Notes: a model not told the origin generated them from the sequence alone. A stretch of 62,228 bases of DNA from DASWJQ01 sp036397095 (GCA_036397095.1 DASWJQ010000176.1:1-62228); one strand, 5' to 3'; positions 16,503-25,034 are shown, counted from the first letter of the stretch. Made by a program: numbers and translations.

Positions 16503-16536
16503 ACACAATGCGATGATTACGGATGTTGTCAGCAGT

Positions 16537-16610
16537 GATTGGGGACTAGGGATTTGGGATTGGTCAGCTCGATCGCGCCCACGCTAGTCCCTAGTCCCGA
16601 ATCCCCAGTC
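16537..16610. repeat. Inverted GGGAYTA heptad repeat
   Basis: The left arm repeats GGGACTA/GGGATTT/GGGATTG with 7-nt spacing, and the right arm (16584-16610) carries the complementary CTAGTCCCTAGTCCCGAATCCCC pattern, so the two arms can pair imperfectly around a ~21-nt loop. It fills most of the gap between the aminotransferase stop and the gatB promoter and may work as a terminator of the aminotransferase transcript. Confidence 0.6.
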
Positions 16611-16611
16611 T

Positions 16612-17772
16612 TCACCCGTGCCTCTTCATGAACCGCTGCATCCGCTCGAGGGCTTCTTCGATTTGCTCATACGCGGTGGCGTAGGAACAGCGGACGAACT
16701 GGCCGTCGGCGCCGAAGGCGCTGCCCGGCACCACCGCCACCTTCTCCTCGGCAAGCAGCTTCTGGGCAAATGTCTCGTCGTCCATGCCGGCGGCGGCAAT
16801 CGACGGAAAGGCATAGAAAGCGCCCAACGGCTCGAAGGCGTCGAGACCCAGGTTGTTGAGCCCATCGACGATCAAGCGGCGCCGCCGGTCGTACTCGGCG
16901 ACCATGGCCGCCACGTGTTCGGCGCCCTGCTCAAGAGCGGCAATGGCCGCCACCTGGCCGGTGGTCGGGGCCGACATGATCGTGTACTGGTGTACTTTGC
17001 GCATGGCCGACAGCAGCGCTGGCGAGGCGGCGGCATAGCCAATGCGCCAGCCGGTCATGGCGTAGTCCTTGGAGAAACCGCCCAGGGTGACCGTCCGCTG
17101 ACGGGCGCCGTCCAACGCGGCAAAGCAAACATGCCGGTGTTCTCCGTAAACCAACTGATCGTAAATCTCATCGGAGATCACCAGCAGGTCCCGCTCGTTG
17201 GCCAGGTCGGCGATGGCCTGGGCCAAGGGCCGGGTCAACACGGCGCCGGTCGGATTGTTGGGGTAACCCAATAGGATGGCCTTGGTGCGCTCGGTCAGCT
17301 TGCCGGCGATCTCGTCGGCCGTCACCTGGAAGGCGTTGTCGCGGCGCGTCGGCAACAGCACCGGCTGGCCTCCGGCGAACGTGACCTCCGGTGCGTAGGA
17401 CACAAAGCAAGGCGTGGGGACAATCACTTCGTCGCCGGGGTCAAGGATGGCAGTCAGGGCCAGGTACAAGGCTTCCGATACGCCAACCGTGATCAGTAGC
17501 TCGGTCCCGGGATCGAAGGCAACTCCGTAGAGGCGCTCAAGGTGGGTGGCAAGGGCCTGGCGCAATTCGAAGATGCCGGAGTTGGATGTGTAGTGGGTGT
17601 CGCCACGCTCGAGCGACTCCAGGCCGGCCGACAGCACCGGCGGGGGCGATACAAAATCCGGCTCACCAATGCCCAACGAAATGACATCGTCCATCGTGGT
17701 CGCAATGTCGAAGAAGCGGCGGATGCCCGACGGCGGCACAGCAGCCACCCGCCTGGAGACGAAGTCACGCAT
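16612..17772 (-). CDS. PLP-dependent aminotransferase, class I/II (aspartate aminotransferase-like)
   Basis: A 386-residue fold-type I aminotransferase. Visible motifs are GIGEPDF near the N terminus, GYPNNPTGAVL, SDEIYDQLVYG and the PLP lysine in TLGGFSKDYAMTGWRIGY. Related proteins transaminate aspartate, aromatic amino acids or other substrates; specificity cannot be assigned. AGGAGG lies 10 nt before the chosen ATG (MRDFVSRR). It follows a small unknown gene by 38 bp. Confidence 0.9.
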   Translation of the reverse strand: MRDFVSRRVAAVPPSGIRRFFDIATTMDDVISLGIGEPDFVSPPPVLSAGLESLERGDTHYTSNSGIFELRQALATHLERLYGVAFDPGTELLITVGVSEALYLALTAILDPGDEVIVPTPCFVSYAPEVTFAGGQPVLLPTRRDNAFQVTADEIAGKLTERTKAILLGYPNNPTGAVLTRPLAQAIADLANERDLLVISDEIYDQLVYGEHRHVCFAALDGARQRTVTLGGFSKDYAMTGWRIGYAAASPALLSAMRKVHQYTIMSAPTTGQVAAIAALEQGAEHVAAMVAEYDRRRRLIVDGLNNLGLDAFEPLGAFYAFPSIAAAGMDDETFAQKLLAEEKVAVVPGSAFGADGQFVRCSYATAYEQIEEALERMQRFMKRHG

Positions 17773-17810
17773 GGCTGGTGGACCTCCTGTTGAGGCCGGC
17801 CTCGATTGAA

Positions 17811-18035
17811 TTAAAGCGGGTGAATGCGCCACTCATCGTAGAGCTCCCCATAGAACAACTCGAACAGCCGCTGATCCGTAGTTCGCACCCGGAAGCGACG
17901 GCCACCCGGAATGCGCCACTGCGCTTCGATTTCTTCTACTTCCAAACGCTCGCCATCCCAATGCAGGGCGGTTGGGCGGTCGGCGTAGACAAAACCCGAA
18001 TGACATTCAACCAGCGGGCTTGTCTGATCGGTCAT
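17811..18035 (-). CDS. Small hypothetical protein, beta-rich
   Basis: A 74-residue protein with alternating hydrophobic residues suggesting a small beta barrel or sheet (LHWDGERLEVEEIEAQWRI, FRVRTTDQRLFELFYG, EWRIHPL). It resembles small proteins annotated as DUF6504-type in other GC-rich bacteria, but I am not certain. No ribosome site is obvious. It sits between the nucleotidyltransferase and the aminotransferase on the same strand. Confidence 0.5.
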   Translation of the reverse strand: MTDQTSPLVECHSGFVYADRPTALHWDGERLEVEEIEAQWRIPGGRRFRVRTTDQRLFELFYGELYDEWRIHPL

Positions 18036-18125
18036 GGTTGTTCGGCCTGAAGCCCGGCCACCGCGGACAGCAGCAGCGGTTCGGCCACGGCCGCCTGCCA
18101 GTGAATCAGGAAGAGCCGGTCGTGC

Positions 18126-19118
18126 TCAGCCAAGTTCAACCTGGGACTCATCGCCGACGTTCAGGCGAACCGGTCCGCCTCGAACAAGCGCATCGCGCCC
18201 GACGACCGAATCAAGCACGTCAGCGTTCTCCAGCCGGGTGCCGCGGTCGATGATTGAGTTGGAGATTCGCGAATCCTCGATCACACAATCTGCGCCGATG
18301 CTGGCGTACGGCCCGATGGTTGAGTCGCGCACGGTGGCGCTGGGGTCGATATACACCGGCGCCACAATGTCGATATCCCCGCTGCTGAATTCGGCGCCGT
18401 TGTCGCGACCGTTGTCGAGCAAGTAGCGGTTCGTATCGAGCAACGCGTCCGGCTTGCCGCAGTCCTTCCAAACCTCGACGGTTTCGGCCCGCATGCGCAA
18501 TCCAGACTGCAGCATCAGGTTGATGGCGTCCGCCAAATACCACTCCCCCTTCAGCTGGTCCCCCGACTCTATCTGCTGCTCGATGGCCGCCAGCAGGCGT
18601 TCGGCAGCGTTGAAGTAGTAAAACCCAACGACGGCCAGGTTGTTGCTCACATCCTGGGGCTTCTCCACTAGGCGGGTTACCCAGCCGTCAGGCCCGACAT
18701 CGGCCACGCCGAAGCGGCGTGGGTCCTCCACAGGTTTTACCCAGGCGACCGCCTCGGCGGGCTCTTGCGGCAGCCCGCTCAGGTCGGTTTCGATCAGCGT
18801 ATCGACAAAAACCATCAGCATTGGGCCGGACAAGCCCTGGCGGGCCAGCCAGATGGCGTGCGATTGCCCCAGCATCTCTTCCTGGACGACATAGCGCGCC
18901 GGTAGGTTGGGGTAGGCCTGTGAGACGTAGGCTTCGATTTGCTCGCCAAGGTAGCCGATGATGAACACCAACTCGTCGATCTGCGGCAGATCCTTGAACA
19001 GGTCGAGTACGTGGCCCAACACCGGCTTGCCGGCGACGCTGACCATCGGTTTGGGTTTCGACCAGGTGTGGGGCCGCAGGCGGGTGCCAAATCCGGCGGT
19101 CGGGATCACGATCCTCAT
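18126..19118 (-). CDS. Sugar-1-phosphate nucleotidyltransferase with left-handed beta-helix tail
   Basis: A 330-residue protein. The N-terminal nucleotidyltransferase domain shows PTAGFGTRLRPHT and SKPKPMVSVAGKP. From about residue 245 hexapeptide-type repeats follow (IVAPVYIDPSATVRDSTIGP, IGADCVIEDSRISNS). It would transfer a nucleotidyl group to a sugar 1-phosphate, as in glucose-1-phosphate thymidylyl- or uridylyltransferases, for cell-surface polysaccharide. Its ATG overlaps the gatA stop by 4 bp (ATGA), so translation is likely coupled. Confidence 0.85.
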   Translation of the reverse strand: MRIVIPTAGFGTRLRPHTWSKPKPMVSVAGKPVLGHVLDLFKDLPQIDELVFIIGYLGEQIEAYVSQAYPNLPARYVVQEEMLGQSHAIWLARQGLSGPMLMVFVDTLIETDLSGLPQEPAEAVAWVKPVEDPRRFGVADVGPDGWVTRLVEKPQDVSNNLAVVGFYYFNAAERLLAAIEQQIESGDQLKGEWYLADAINLMLQSGLRMRAETVEVWKDCGKPDALLDTNRYLLDNGRDNGAEFSSGDIDIVAPVYIDPSATVRDSTIGPYASIGADCVIEDSRISNSIIDRGTRLENADVLDSVVGRDALVRGGPVRLNVGDESQVELG

Positions 19119-20587
19119 AGGTCGGGCCGCTCCTTATGCCAGCTGGTGACCGACTGAAAGGCATGAGCCGCCTGCAGCAGGGCGGCTTCGCCCAGGTGCG
19201 GGGCGTTGAGCTGCATGCCGACGGGCAGGCCTTCGTCGTCAAAGCCAACCGGAAAGGCAATGCCAGGCACGCCGGCCAGGTTAGCGGGCAGGGTGAACAC
19301 ATCTTCCAGGTACATCGAGAGCGGGTCGTCGCCGTGTCCGCCAATGGGAAAGGCGGTGGTCGGGGTCACCGGACACGCAATCAAGTCGACCTGCTCGAAC
19401 GCCTGGTCAAAGTCCTGCTTGATCAAGGTGCGCACCTTTTGGGCCTGGCCATAGTAGGCCTCATAGTAGCCGGCCGACAGGGCGTAGGTGCCGAGCATGA
19501 TGCGCCGCTTGACCTCCGGCCCAAACAGGGCGCCTCGGGTCTCGAGGTACTCCTCCATCAAGGTGGCGGCCCGCCGGCGCGGACCGTAGCGCACGCCATC
19601 GAAGCGAGCCAGGTTGGCCGAGGCCTCCGACGGCGCCAGCAGGTAGTAGACCGGCAGTGCCAGATCGGTGTGGGGCAGTTGCAGATCGACGACAGTGGCG
19701 CCCAAGGACCAGAACACTTCGATGGCGCGGCGTACGCACTGTTCGACAGCCGGCTGGATGCCCTCGATGAAGTACTCCTGCGGCACGCCGATGCGCACAC
19801 CCTTGAGCGCACGGCCGTTGAGCCCAACCGACGGCACCGGCTCGCTGACCGTAGTCGAGTCGAGCGGGTCATGCCCGGCCATCGATTCGAAGGCGGGTAC
19901 CAGATCGGCGGCCGAGCGGGCCAAAGCGCCGACCGTGTCAAGCGAAGACGCGTAGGCGATCAGGCCGTAGCGTGAGACACGGCCATAGCTGGTCTTGAGA
20001 CCGGTCACGCCACAAAAGGCGGCGGGCTGGCGGATGGAACCGCCGGTGTCGGTGCCCAGTGCTAGCGGCACCATGCCGGCGGCAACGGCGGCGGCCGACC
20101 CGCCGGAGGAACCGCCCGGGACGCGGTCGAGACGCCAGGGGTTGTGCGTCACGCCGTAGGCCGAGTTCTCGGTGGAAGACCCCATGGCGAACTCATCGGT
20201 GTTGGTCTTGCCGACCACGACCATGCCGGCCTGGAGCAGCCGGTCGACGCTGGTGGCCGTATACGGCGGCTGGAAACCTTCGAGGATGCGGGAGCCAGCG
20301 GTGGTTGGGATGCCGGCGACGCACAGCACGTCTTTGACACCGGCCGGAATGCCGCAAATCCACGGTGGCGGGTCGCCACCCTGCTTGCGCCAGGCGGCCA
20401 ACCGGTGGTCGGCGGCCTCGGCCTGGCGACGGGCATTGTCGGGCGTCAGGTGTAGAAACGCGTGCAGCCGGCCATCGAGGGCGTCAATGCGGGACAAGAC
20501 GGCGTCGGTCAGCTCAAGCGACGAAAGCTGGCCGGCGCGCAACGCGGAGGCGGCCTCGAGCAGACTGAGTTCGGTGGGGTCGGCCAT
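19115..20587 (-). CDS. gatA: Asp-tRNA(Asn)/Glu-tRNA(Gln) amidotransferase subunit A
   Basis: The glutaminase/amidase subunit of GatCAB, 490 residues. The amidase-signature catalytic triad is visible: K85 (GVKDVL), S160 in VPGGSSGGSAAAVAAG and S184 in GTDTGGSIRQPAAFCG. It releases ammonia from glutamine for the GatB active site. The start MADPTEL lies 20 bp after the gatC stop. It overlaps the next gene by 4 bp. Confidence 0.96.
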   Translation of the reverse strand: MADPTELSLLEAASALRAGQLSSLELTDAVLSRIDALDGRLHAFLHLTPDNARRQAEAADHRLAAWRKQGGDPPPWICGIPAGVKDVLCVAGIPTTAGSRILEGFQPPYTATSVDRLLQAGMVVVGKTNTDEFAMGSSTENSAYGVTHNPWRLDRVPGGSSGGSAAAVAAGMVPLALGTDTGGSIRQPAAFCGVTGLKTSYGRVSRYGLIAYASSLDTVGALARSAADLVPAFESMAGHDPLDSTTVSEPVPSVGLNGRALKGVRIGVPQEYFIEGIQPAVEQCVRRAIEVFWSLGATVVDLQLPHTDLALPVYYLLAPSEASANLARFDGVRYGPRRRAATLMEEYLETRGALFGPEVKRRIMLGTYALSAGYYEAYYGQAQKVRTLIKQDFDQAFEQVDLIACPVTPTTAFPIGGHGDDPLSMYLEDVFTLPANLAGVPGIAFPVGFDDEGLPVGMQLNAPHLGEAALLQAAHAFQSVTSWHKERPDL

Positions 20588-20607
20588 GTCAGGGGGCGAC
20601 CGGGGGC

Positions 20608-20904
20608 TCAGCCGGCGCCGTCGAGAATGGGAGGCACCTTGAACATCCCCCTGTCGGCCTCGGGTGCGTTGGCCAGCAGCGCCTCGGGCGGCAGACAAGG
20701 CCGCGGCTCGTCGTCGGCCAGCGGGGCGTCAAGTTGCAGCACGGATGCCGTCGGGGCTATGTGGCCGGTGTCAACGGATTGCAACCGCGCCGCATAGTCC
20801 AGAATATCGGAAAGCTGCTCTTGATAGCGCTGTTCTTCGTCTGGGGAAAGGCGCAAGCGGGCCAGCTTGGCGATATGGCGCACTTCTTCGAGCGTCAATG
20901 GCAT
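20608..20904 (-). CDS. gatC: Asp-tRNA(Asn)/Glu-tRNA(Gln) amidotransferase subunit C
   Basis: A 98-residue GatC, the small subunit that wraps GatA and GatB together. MPLTLEEVRHIAKLARLRLSPDE and the C-terminal DRGMFKVPPIL are standard. A longer frame exists upstream but runs into the 27-bp repeat array. A perfect TATAAT lies 9 nt before the ATG, so the leader is at most two or three nucleotides and no ribosome site fits. Confidence 0.93.
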   Translation of the reverse strand: MPLTLEEVRHIAKLARLRLSPDEEQRYQEQLSDILDYAARLQSVDTGHIAPTASVLQLDAPLADDEPRPCLPPEALLANAPEADRGMFKVPPILDGAG

Positions 20905-20913
20905 GGCAGACGG

Positions 20914-20919
20914 ATTATA
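20914..20919 (-). promoter_or_regulatory. -10 box TATAAT of gatC-gatA
   Basis: A perfect TATAAT on the minus strand, 9 nt before the gatC ATG. Transcription would start within about 0-3 nt of the start codon. The upstream side is the GC-rich repeat array. Confidence 0.55.
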
Positions 20920-20950
20920 GCAGAGCGGCTCAAGCGGCTTGGCCGGTACC

Positions 20951-21048
20951 CGACCCCAGGGGTGCGCAACCAGTACTCGACCCCGGGGGTGCGCAAGCGG
21001 TATTCGACCCCGGGGGTGCGCATGCGAAACGCGACCCCGGGGGTGCGG
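20951..21048. repeat. Four tandem 27-bp repeats with GACCCCGGGGGTGCG core
   Basis: CGACCCCRGGGGTGCG begins at 20951, 20978, 21005 and 21032, exactly 27 bp apart. The core is nearly palindromic (GACCCCGGGG). Because 27 is a multiple of three, the array is open in several frames, which creates false extensions of both gatC and the ABC ATPase. It is not a CRISPR array: the intervening ~10 bp are themselves similar. Confidence 0.9.
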
Positions 21049-21082
21049 TACAGCCGGGTGCAAGGAAAAAGCGCAAACAACC

Positions 21083-21261
21083 GCTCCCCCGGGGTCAGGA
21101 CGAAATCGCCTCGCCCAGGAAATATCGGCCAAGACTTCGACCGATGCGGTCCGCCGGGCCGATCAACTGCCAGCGAGCCCAGCCTTCTTTCCGACCCCGG
21201 GGGGAGCACTCCTGGAGGAATTGGGTCGACGCGGGTCTAGCGCAACGCCGGGGTCAGGAAG
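21083..21261. repeat. Further copies of the GACCCCGGGG motif in both orientations
   Basis: CTCCCCCGGGGTC (about 21085-21095), GACCCCGGGGGGAG (21193-21206) and CCGGGGTCAGGA (about 21248-21259) continue the motif of the neighbouring array in alternating orientation. The first two form a ~13-bp inverted repeat with a loop of about 100 nt. The 466-bp gap between gatC and the ABC ATPase holds no gene that I can support. Confidence 0.7.
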
Positions 21262-21319
21262 GGCACGCTCTCCCAAAAGGGTCCGCACGCCGCTGAGCGG
21301 TAGCAAAGAGGTGCTCGGC

Positions 21320-21325
21320 TATAAT
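21320..21325 (+). promoter_or_regulatory. -10 box TATAAT of the ABC-2 exporter operon
   Basis: A perfect TATAAT lies 45 nt before the GTG start of the ATPase gene. A -35 box is not convincing. It separates the repeat region from the operon. Confidence 0.5.
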
Positions 21326-21370
21326 GAGGCGCTTCGGCCAAAGCGCAGCAAGTCGGCCCACGAGGGTTGC

Positions 21371-22351
21371 GTGAACGCGATCAAAGTAGACGATCTACAC
21401 CGAACCTACACGGTCCGCACTGGCATCATCCGCCGCTCGGTCAAACACGTGGTGGCGGTGGACGGCATCTCGTTCGAGGTCCAGCCCGGCGAACTGTTCG
21501 GCCTGCTGGGCCCCAACGGCGCCGGCAAGACCACCACCGTCAAGATGCTGACCACCTTGCTGCTGCCGACATCGGGCACGGCCAGCGTGGCTGGCTACGA
21601 TGTCGTCCGCCAGGGGCAACAGGTACGACAGCGCATAGGTTTCATCTTTGGCGGCGAGCGCGGTCTGTACTGGCGGCTGAATGGCTATGACAACCTGCGC
21701 TACTTCGCCAGCCTGTACCATGTCGAACCAGACGTTGCCCGGCGGCGCATTCCCGAATTGCTGGAATTGGTGGGCCTGGAAGACCGGGCCGACGAGAAGG
21801 TGGAAGGTTATTCGCGCGGCATGAAGCAACGGCTGCACGTTGCCCGCACCCTGCTGCACGACCCCGAGATCCTGTTCCTCGACGAACCGACGATTGGGCT
21901 GGACCCGGTCGGCGCCCGTCAGTTGCGCCAGGTGATCCGCGATATGCAGCAGGAGCAGAAAACCATCCTGCTGACGACACACTACATGTTCGAGGCCGAT
22001 GCGTTGTGCGACCGGATCGGAGTCATTGACCACGGCAAGATTGTGGCATTGGACACCCCCGAAGGATTGAAGCGGCACGTGAGCGACCTGTCGGTGATCG
22101 AGGTCGAGGTTTATGGGATCCCACCGGAAACCGTCGATCAGATTCGGAATTTGCCCTTCGTCGACACCCTGGCCGTCGAAGACCGAGACCAGCGCCAGGC
22201 GCTGCGGGTCCAAACGCCGCGCGGTTCAGAAGCTGTGCCCGACCTGATGGCCAGCCTGAACGGAGTGCGCGTCGGCCGGGTGCAGGTGCGCGAACCAACT
22301 TTGGAAGATGCCTATGTGCGGTTGGTCAGCGGGGTAGATGGCAGCGGATGA
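21371..22351 (+). CDS. ABC-2 type exporter ATP-binding protein
   Basis: A 326-residue ATPase of the NatA/DrrA type. Walker A GPNGAGKTT, signature YSRGMKQRL, Walker B ILFLDEP and the H-loop LLTTHYMFEADALCDR are present, followed by a C-terminal ~90-residue regulatory extension. The start is taken as GTG (VNAIKVDDL); the frame is open much further upstream only because of the 27-bp repeats. It overlaps the first permease gene by 4 bp, so the three genes form an exporter operon. Confidence 0.9.
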   Translation: MNAIKVDDLHRTYTVRTGIIRRSVKHVVAVDGISFEVQPGELFGLLGPNGAGKTTTVKMLTTLLLPTSGTASVAGYDVVRQGQQVRQRIGFIFGGERGLYWRLNGYDNLRYFASLYHVEPDVARRRIPELLELVGLEDRADEKVEGYSRGMKQRLHVARTLLHDPEILFLDEPTIGLDPVGARQLRQVIRDMQQEQKTILLTTHYMFEADALCDRIGVIDHGKIVALDTPEGLKRHVSDLSVIEVEVYGIPPETVDQIRNLPFVDTLAVEDRDQRQALRVQTPRGSEAVPDLMASLNGVRVGRVQVREPTLEDAYVRLVSGVDGSG

Positions 22352-23139
22352 TCCGGCTGCGGCAACTCGTACGGGTGGCCCTGCTCTCGGCCGAAATGGG
22401 CCTGCGCCATGCGGCCACCGACGCCTTTGTCATCTTTGCTGTGTTCGTGCAACCCTTGATCATCGCCGTCCTGGGCCTGTTCATGTTGCGCGAGCGGGGT
22501 GGGGACTACGGCATGTTCGTCGTCGTCGGTAGTGGCCTGACCGGACTGTGGAGCAGCCTGCTGTTTGTCAGCGGAAATGCCATTACGACCGAGCGCTGGA
22601 CCGGCACACTCGAGGTGCTGGTCGGCATGCCGACCCCGCTGTGGGTGGTGGTGTTGGGCAAGAACCTGGCCCACGTGCTGCAGTCGCTTGGGTCGATGGT
22701 GCTGGCCTACGTCGCCGCTTCGTTGCTGTTCGGCTACCCGCTGACGATCGCCCAGCCGGTGCCGTTCCTGATCAGCTTGGTCTTCATCGTGATTTCATTC
22801 GTGTGTTTTGGCCTGTTGCTCTCGCCGCTCTTCATCGTCAACCCAGATGTGCAACGGTTCCAGAACGGTCTTGAATACCCGATTTACATCTTGTGCGGCT
22901 TCTTGTTTCCCATCTTGTTGCTGCCAGGCTGGACCAACCCGGTCAGCTATGCCCTTTCGCCATACTGGGCGGCGCGCGCGCTGCACGCGGCGGCCGCTGG
23001 CGAAGCAACCGCCGCCAGCCTGGCGCTGGACTGGGGACTGATGTTGGCGCTGGGGGCCGCCTATATTGCGCTGTCGGCCTTCCTCTTTAAGCGCTTGTTG
23101 GATAAGGCACGGCGTGATGCGACGCTCGGCTTCCAATAG
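22348..23139 (+). CDS. ABC-2 type exporter permease
   Basis: A 263-residue membrane protein with six predicted helices, including the strongly hydrophobic AVFVQPLIIAVLGLFML and FLISLVFIVISFVCFGLLL. The segment RWTGTLEVLVGMPTPLWVVVLGK is typical of ABC-2 permeases. It overlaps the ATPase stop by ATGA. It likely pairs with the next permease to form a heterodimeric channel; the exported compound is unknown. Confidence 0.85.
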   Translation: MIRLRQLVRVALLSAEMGLRHAATDAFVIFAVFVQPLIIAVLGLFMLRERGGDYGMFVVVGSGLTGLWSSLLFVSGNAITTERWTGTLEVLVGMPTPLWVVVLGKNLAHVLQSLGSMVLAYVAASLLFGYPLTIAQPVPFLISLVFIVISFVCFGLLLSPLFIVNPDVQRFQNGLEYPIYILCGFLFPILLLPGWTNPVSYALSPYWAARALHAAAAGEATAASLALDWGLMLALGAAYIALSAFLFKRLLDKARRDATLGFQ

Positions 23140-23167
23140 AGGACGGGAGTAACTTGAGGATCCGGCC

Positions 23168-23971
23168 ATGATCCGGTCGTTGACGCTCAATACCCGCCTG
23201 TTCTTTCGCGGCGCTTACCTGTCCTATGTGGCCTTGTTCGCCTGGCTGCGGCCGGTCACCTACCTGGCCTCGAAGGTCGTCGGGCCGCTGATGCAGATCC
23301 TTTTCTTTGCCCTGCTCGGCTCGTTCGCCACGGGTGCCGACACGATTGACTTCTATGTCATCGGCAATGCCGTGCATGTGGTGGCATTGAGCGGGGTCTT
23401 TGGCGTGTCGATGAGTATCGGCGGGGACCGGTGGAACGGCACACTGCCCTACCTGTTTGGCACGCCAGCCAACCGGCTGGCGATATTCGTCGGGCGCGCC
23501 ATCATTCATGTGCTCGACGGCATGGTCGGCGTCTTCCTTGGCCTGTTGTGGGGCGTGTTGCTGCTCGGCCTGGATCTCACGCAAACCGATCCTGCGGCGC
23601 TCGCCCTCACAATTCTGGTCACCTCGTTCAGCACGGCCGGCCTGGGGCTGATGCTGGGAGCACTCAGCCTAATTACGGTCAATGTGATGTTTGTTAACAA
23701 CTTTGTCTACTTTGCGTTGCTGATCTTCTCCGGTACCAACATTCCCATCGATCGCCTGCCGGCCTGGATGCAAGCCGTCTCATCCGGCCTGCCTCTGACT
23801 CGAGGATTGGCGGCGGCGCGAGCGATTATCGACGGCGCCTCGTTGCCGGCCGTCTCGGGGTTGCTGGTGGAGGAATTGCTGATTGGCCTGGGCTACATCC
23901 TGATTGGATACGTCTTTTTCCGCTGGTTTGAAATTCAGGCCAAGCGGCGCGGCACGCTCGATTTGCTCTAG
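23168..23971 (+). CDS. ABC-2 type exporter permease, second subunit
   Basis: A 267-residue homologue of the preceding permease: again six helices and the GDRWNGTLPYLFGTPANRLAIFVGR segment after the first helices. It ends in a basic tail (KRRGTLDLL). The 28-bp gap and same orientation place it in the same operon. The next gene, a lipoprotein hydrolase, starts 22 bp later and may share the transcript. Confidence 0.85.
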   Translation: MIRSLTLNTRLFFRGAYLSYVALFAWLRPVTYLASKVVGPLMQILFFALLGSFATGADTIDFYVIGNAVHVVALSGVFGVSMSIGGDRWNGTLPYLFGTPANRLAIFVGRAIIHVLDGMVGVFLGLLWGVLLLGLDLTQTDPAALALTILVTSFSTAGLGLMLGALSLITVNVMFVNNFVYFALLIFSGTNIPIDRLPAWMQAVSSGLPLTRGLAAARAIIDGASLPAVSGLLVEELLIGLGYILIGYVFFRWFEIQAKRRGTLDLL

Positions 23972-23993
23972 CACCGGTTGCCGTGTTAGATCG

Positions 23994-25034
23994 GTGATAC
24001 CGATTTTGATCCGACAGCTAGCCCTGACTCTGACGGCCGGCATGCTGGCCCTTGCGGCCGCCTGTGGTCAGGCGCCGGCACCGGCCCCGGTGGTGCGAGC
24101 CAGCACCTGGACGCCAACAGCCAGCGCCACCGCGTCGCCCGCCCCCGCTCCAACCCAAACGGGCACGCCCGATCCGTACGCCGGCCTGACGATCGCTGAC
24201 CTGTCCGCGCGCAGCTACGGTCCCGGCGAACTGGTGGTCGATCAGCGTCTTGCCGCGGAGGGCGGTTTCGACCGAGTCCTGTTCCACTATCCAAGCGACG
24301 GGCTGACCGTGCACGGCTTTATGAATCTGCCCGCCGGCGAGGGACCACTGCCGGTCGTAGTTGTGCTGCACGGCTACGTCAGCCCGCTCGGCTACGAAAC
24401 GCTGGCCTACTCCGGCCGTTATGCCGATGCTCTGGCCGAGGCCGGGTTCCTCGTTCTGCATCCCAACTATCGTGATTACCCGCCGTCGGATGTCGGTCCC
24501 AACCCGTTCCGCATTGGCTATGCCACCGATGTGCTCAATCTGCTGGCGATCGTTCGACAGACGGCGGGGGCGCCGGGTCCGCTTGCGCAAGCCGACGGCC
24601 AGTCTATCGGTTTGTTCGGTCACAGCATGGGCGGCGGCATCGGCCTGCGGGCCATCACGGTTGACCCGCAAATTCGGGCGGCCGTGCTCTATGGCTCCAT
24701 GAGCGGCGATGAGCGCCTCAATTATGAGAAGATCGTCGAGTGGTCCGGCGGACGCGCCGGTTGGGCCGAGTTAAACACAACCCAAGCCGATCTGCGCCGA
24801 ATCTCACCGATTGACCACCTCGATCGGATTGAGGCGGCGGTCAGCCTGCACCACGGCGAACTCGACGAAACGGTACCGCCCATTTGGTCGGAGGACTTGT
24901 GCCAGCGGCTCGCCGCGCTCGACAAGCCAGTCGAATGCTTCAGTTACAGCCGCATGCCGCATACTTTCTATGGGGAGGGCGAGCGATTGCTGCTTGAACG
25001 GGCTATCGCCTTCTTCGACCAACACTTGCGCTAG
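23994..25034 (+). CDS. Lipoprotein alpha/beta hydrolase (dienelactone hydrolase/S9-like)
   Basis: A 346-residue secreted lipoprotein with GTG start. The signal peptide ends in a lipobox LAAAC with lipidated C24, followed by a Pro/Thr/Ala-rich linker to about residue 60. The hydrolase domain carries the nucleophile S211 in GHSMGGG, an acid D291 in HHGELDETVPP and H323 in MPHTFYG. Oxyanion region is VVVLHGY. It could be a peptidase or esterase outside the membrane. Its stop overlaps the convergent lamin-tail gene within CTAG. Confidence 0.8.
   Translation: MIPILIRQLALTLTAGMLALAAACGQAPAPAPVVRASTWTPTASATASPAPAPTQTGTPDPYAGLTIADLSARSYGPGELVVDQRLAAEGGFDRVLFHYPSDGLTVHGFMNLPAGEGPLPVVVVLHGYVSPLGYETLAYSGRYADALAEAGFLVLHPNYRDYPPSDVGPNPFRIGYATDVLNLLAIVRQTAGAPGPLAQADGQSIGLFGHSMGGGIGLRAITVDPQIRAAVLYGSMSGDERLNYEKIVEWSGGRAGWAELNTTQADLRRISPIDHLDRIEAAVSLHHGELDETVPPIWSEDLCQRLAALDKPVECFSYSRMPHTFYGEGERLLLERAIAFFDQHLR

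Noticed and set aside
20905..21132. N-terminal extension of gatC through the repeat region
   Set aside because: GatC homology starts at MPLTLEEV, with a -10 box just upstream. The extension is again repeat translation.
20951..21261. Possible CRISPR array
   Set aside because: Units are only four, the period is 27 bp with ~10-bp similar intervals rather than unique spacers of 30 bp or more, and no cas genes are present.
20939..21370. Open frame upstream of the ABC ATPase that would add about 144 residues
   Set aside because: The extension is low-complexity translation of the 27-bp repeats; the ATPase homology begins at the GTG at 21371, and a TATAAT lies inside the extension.
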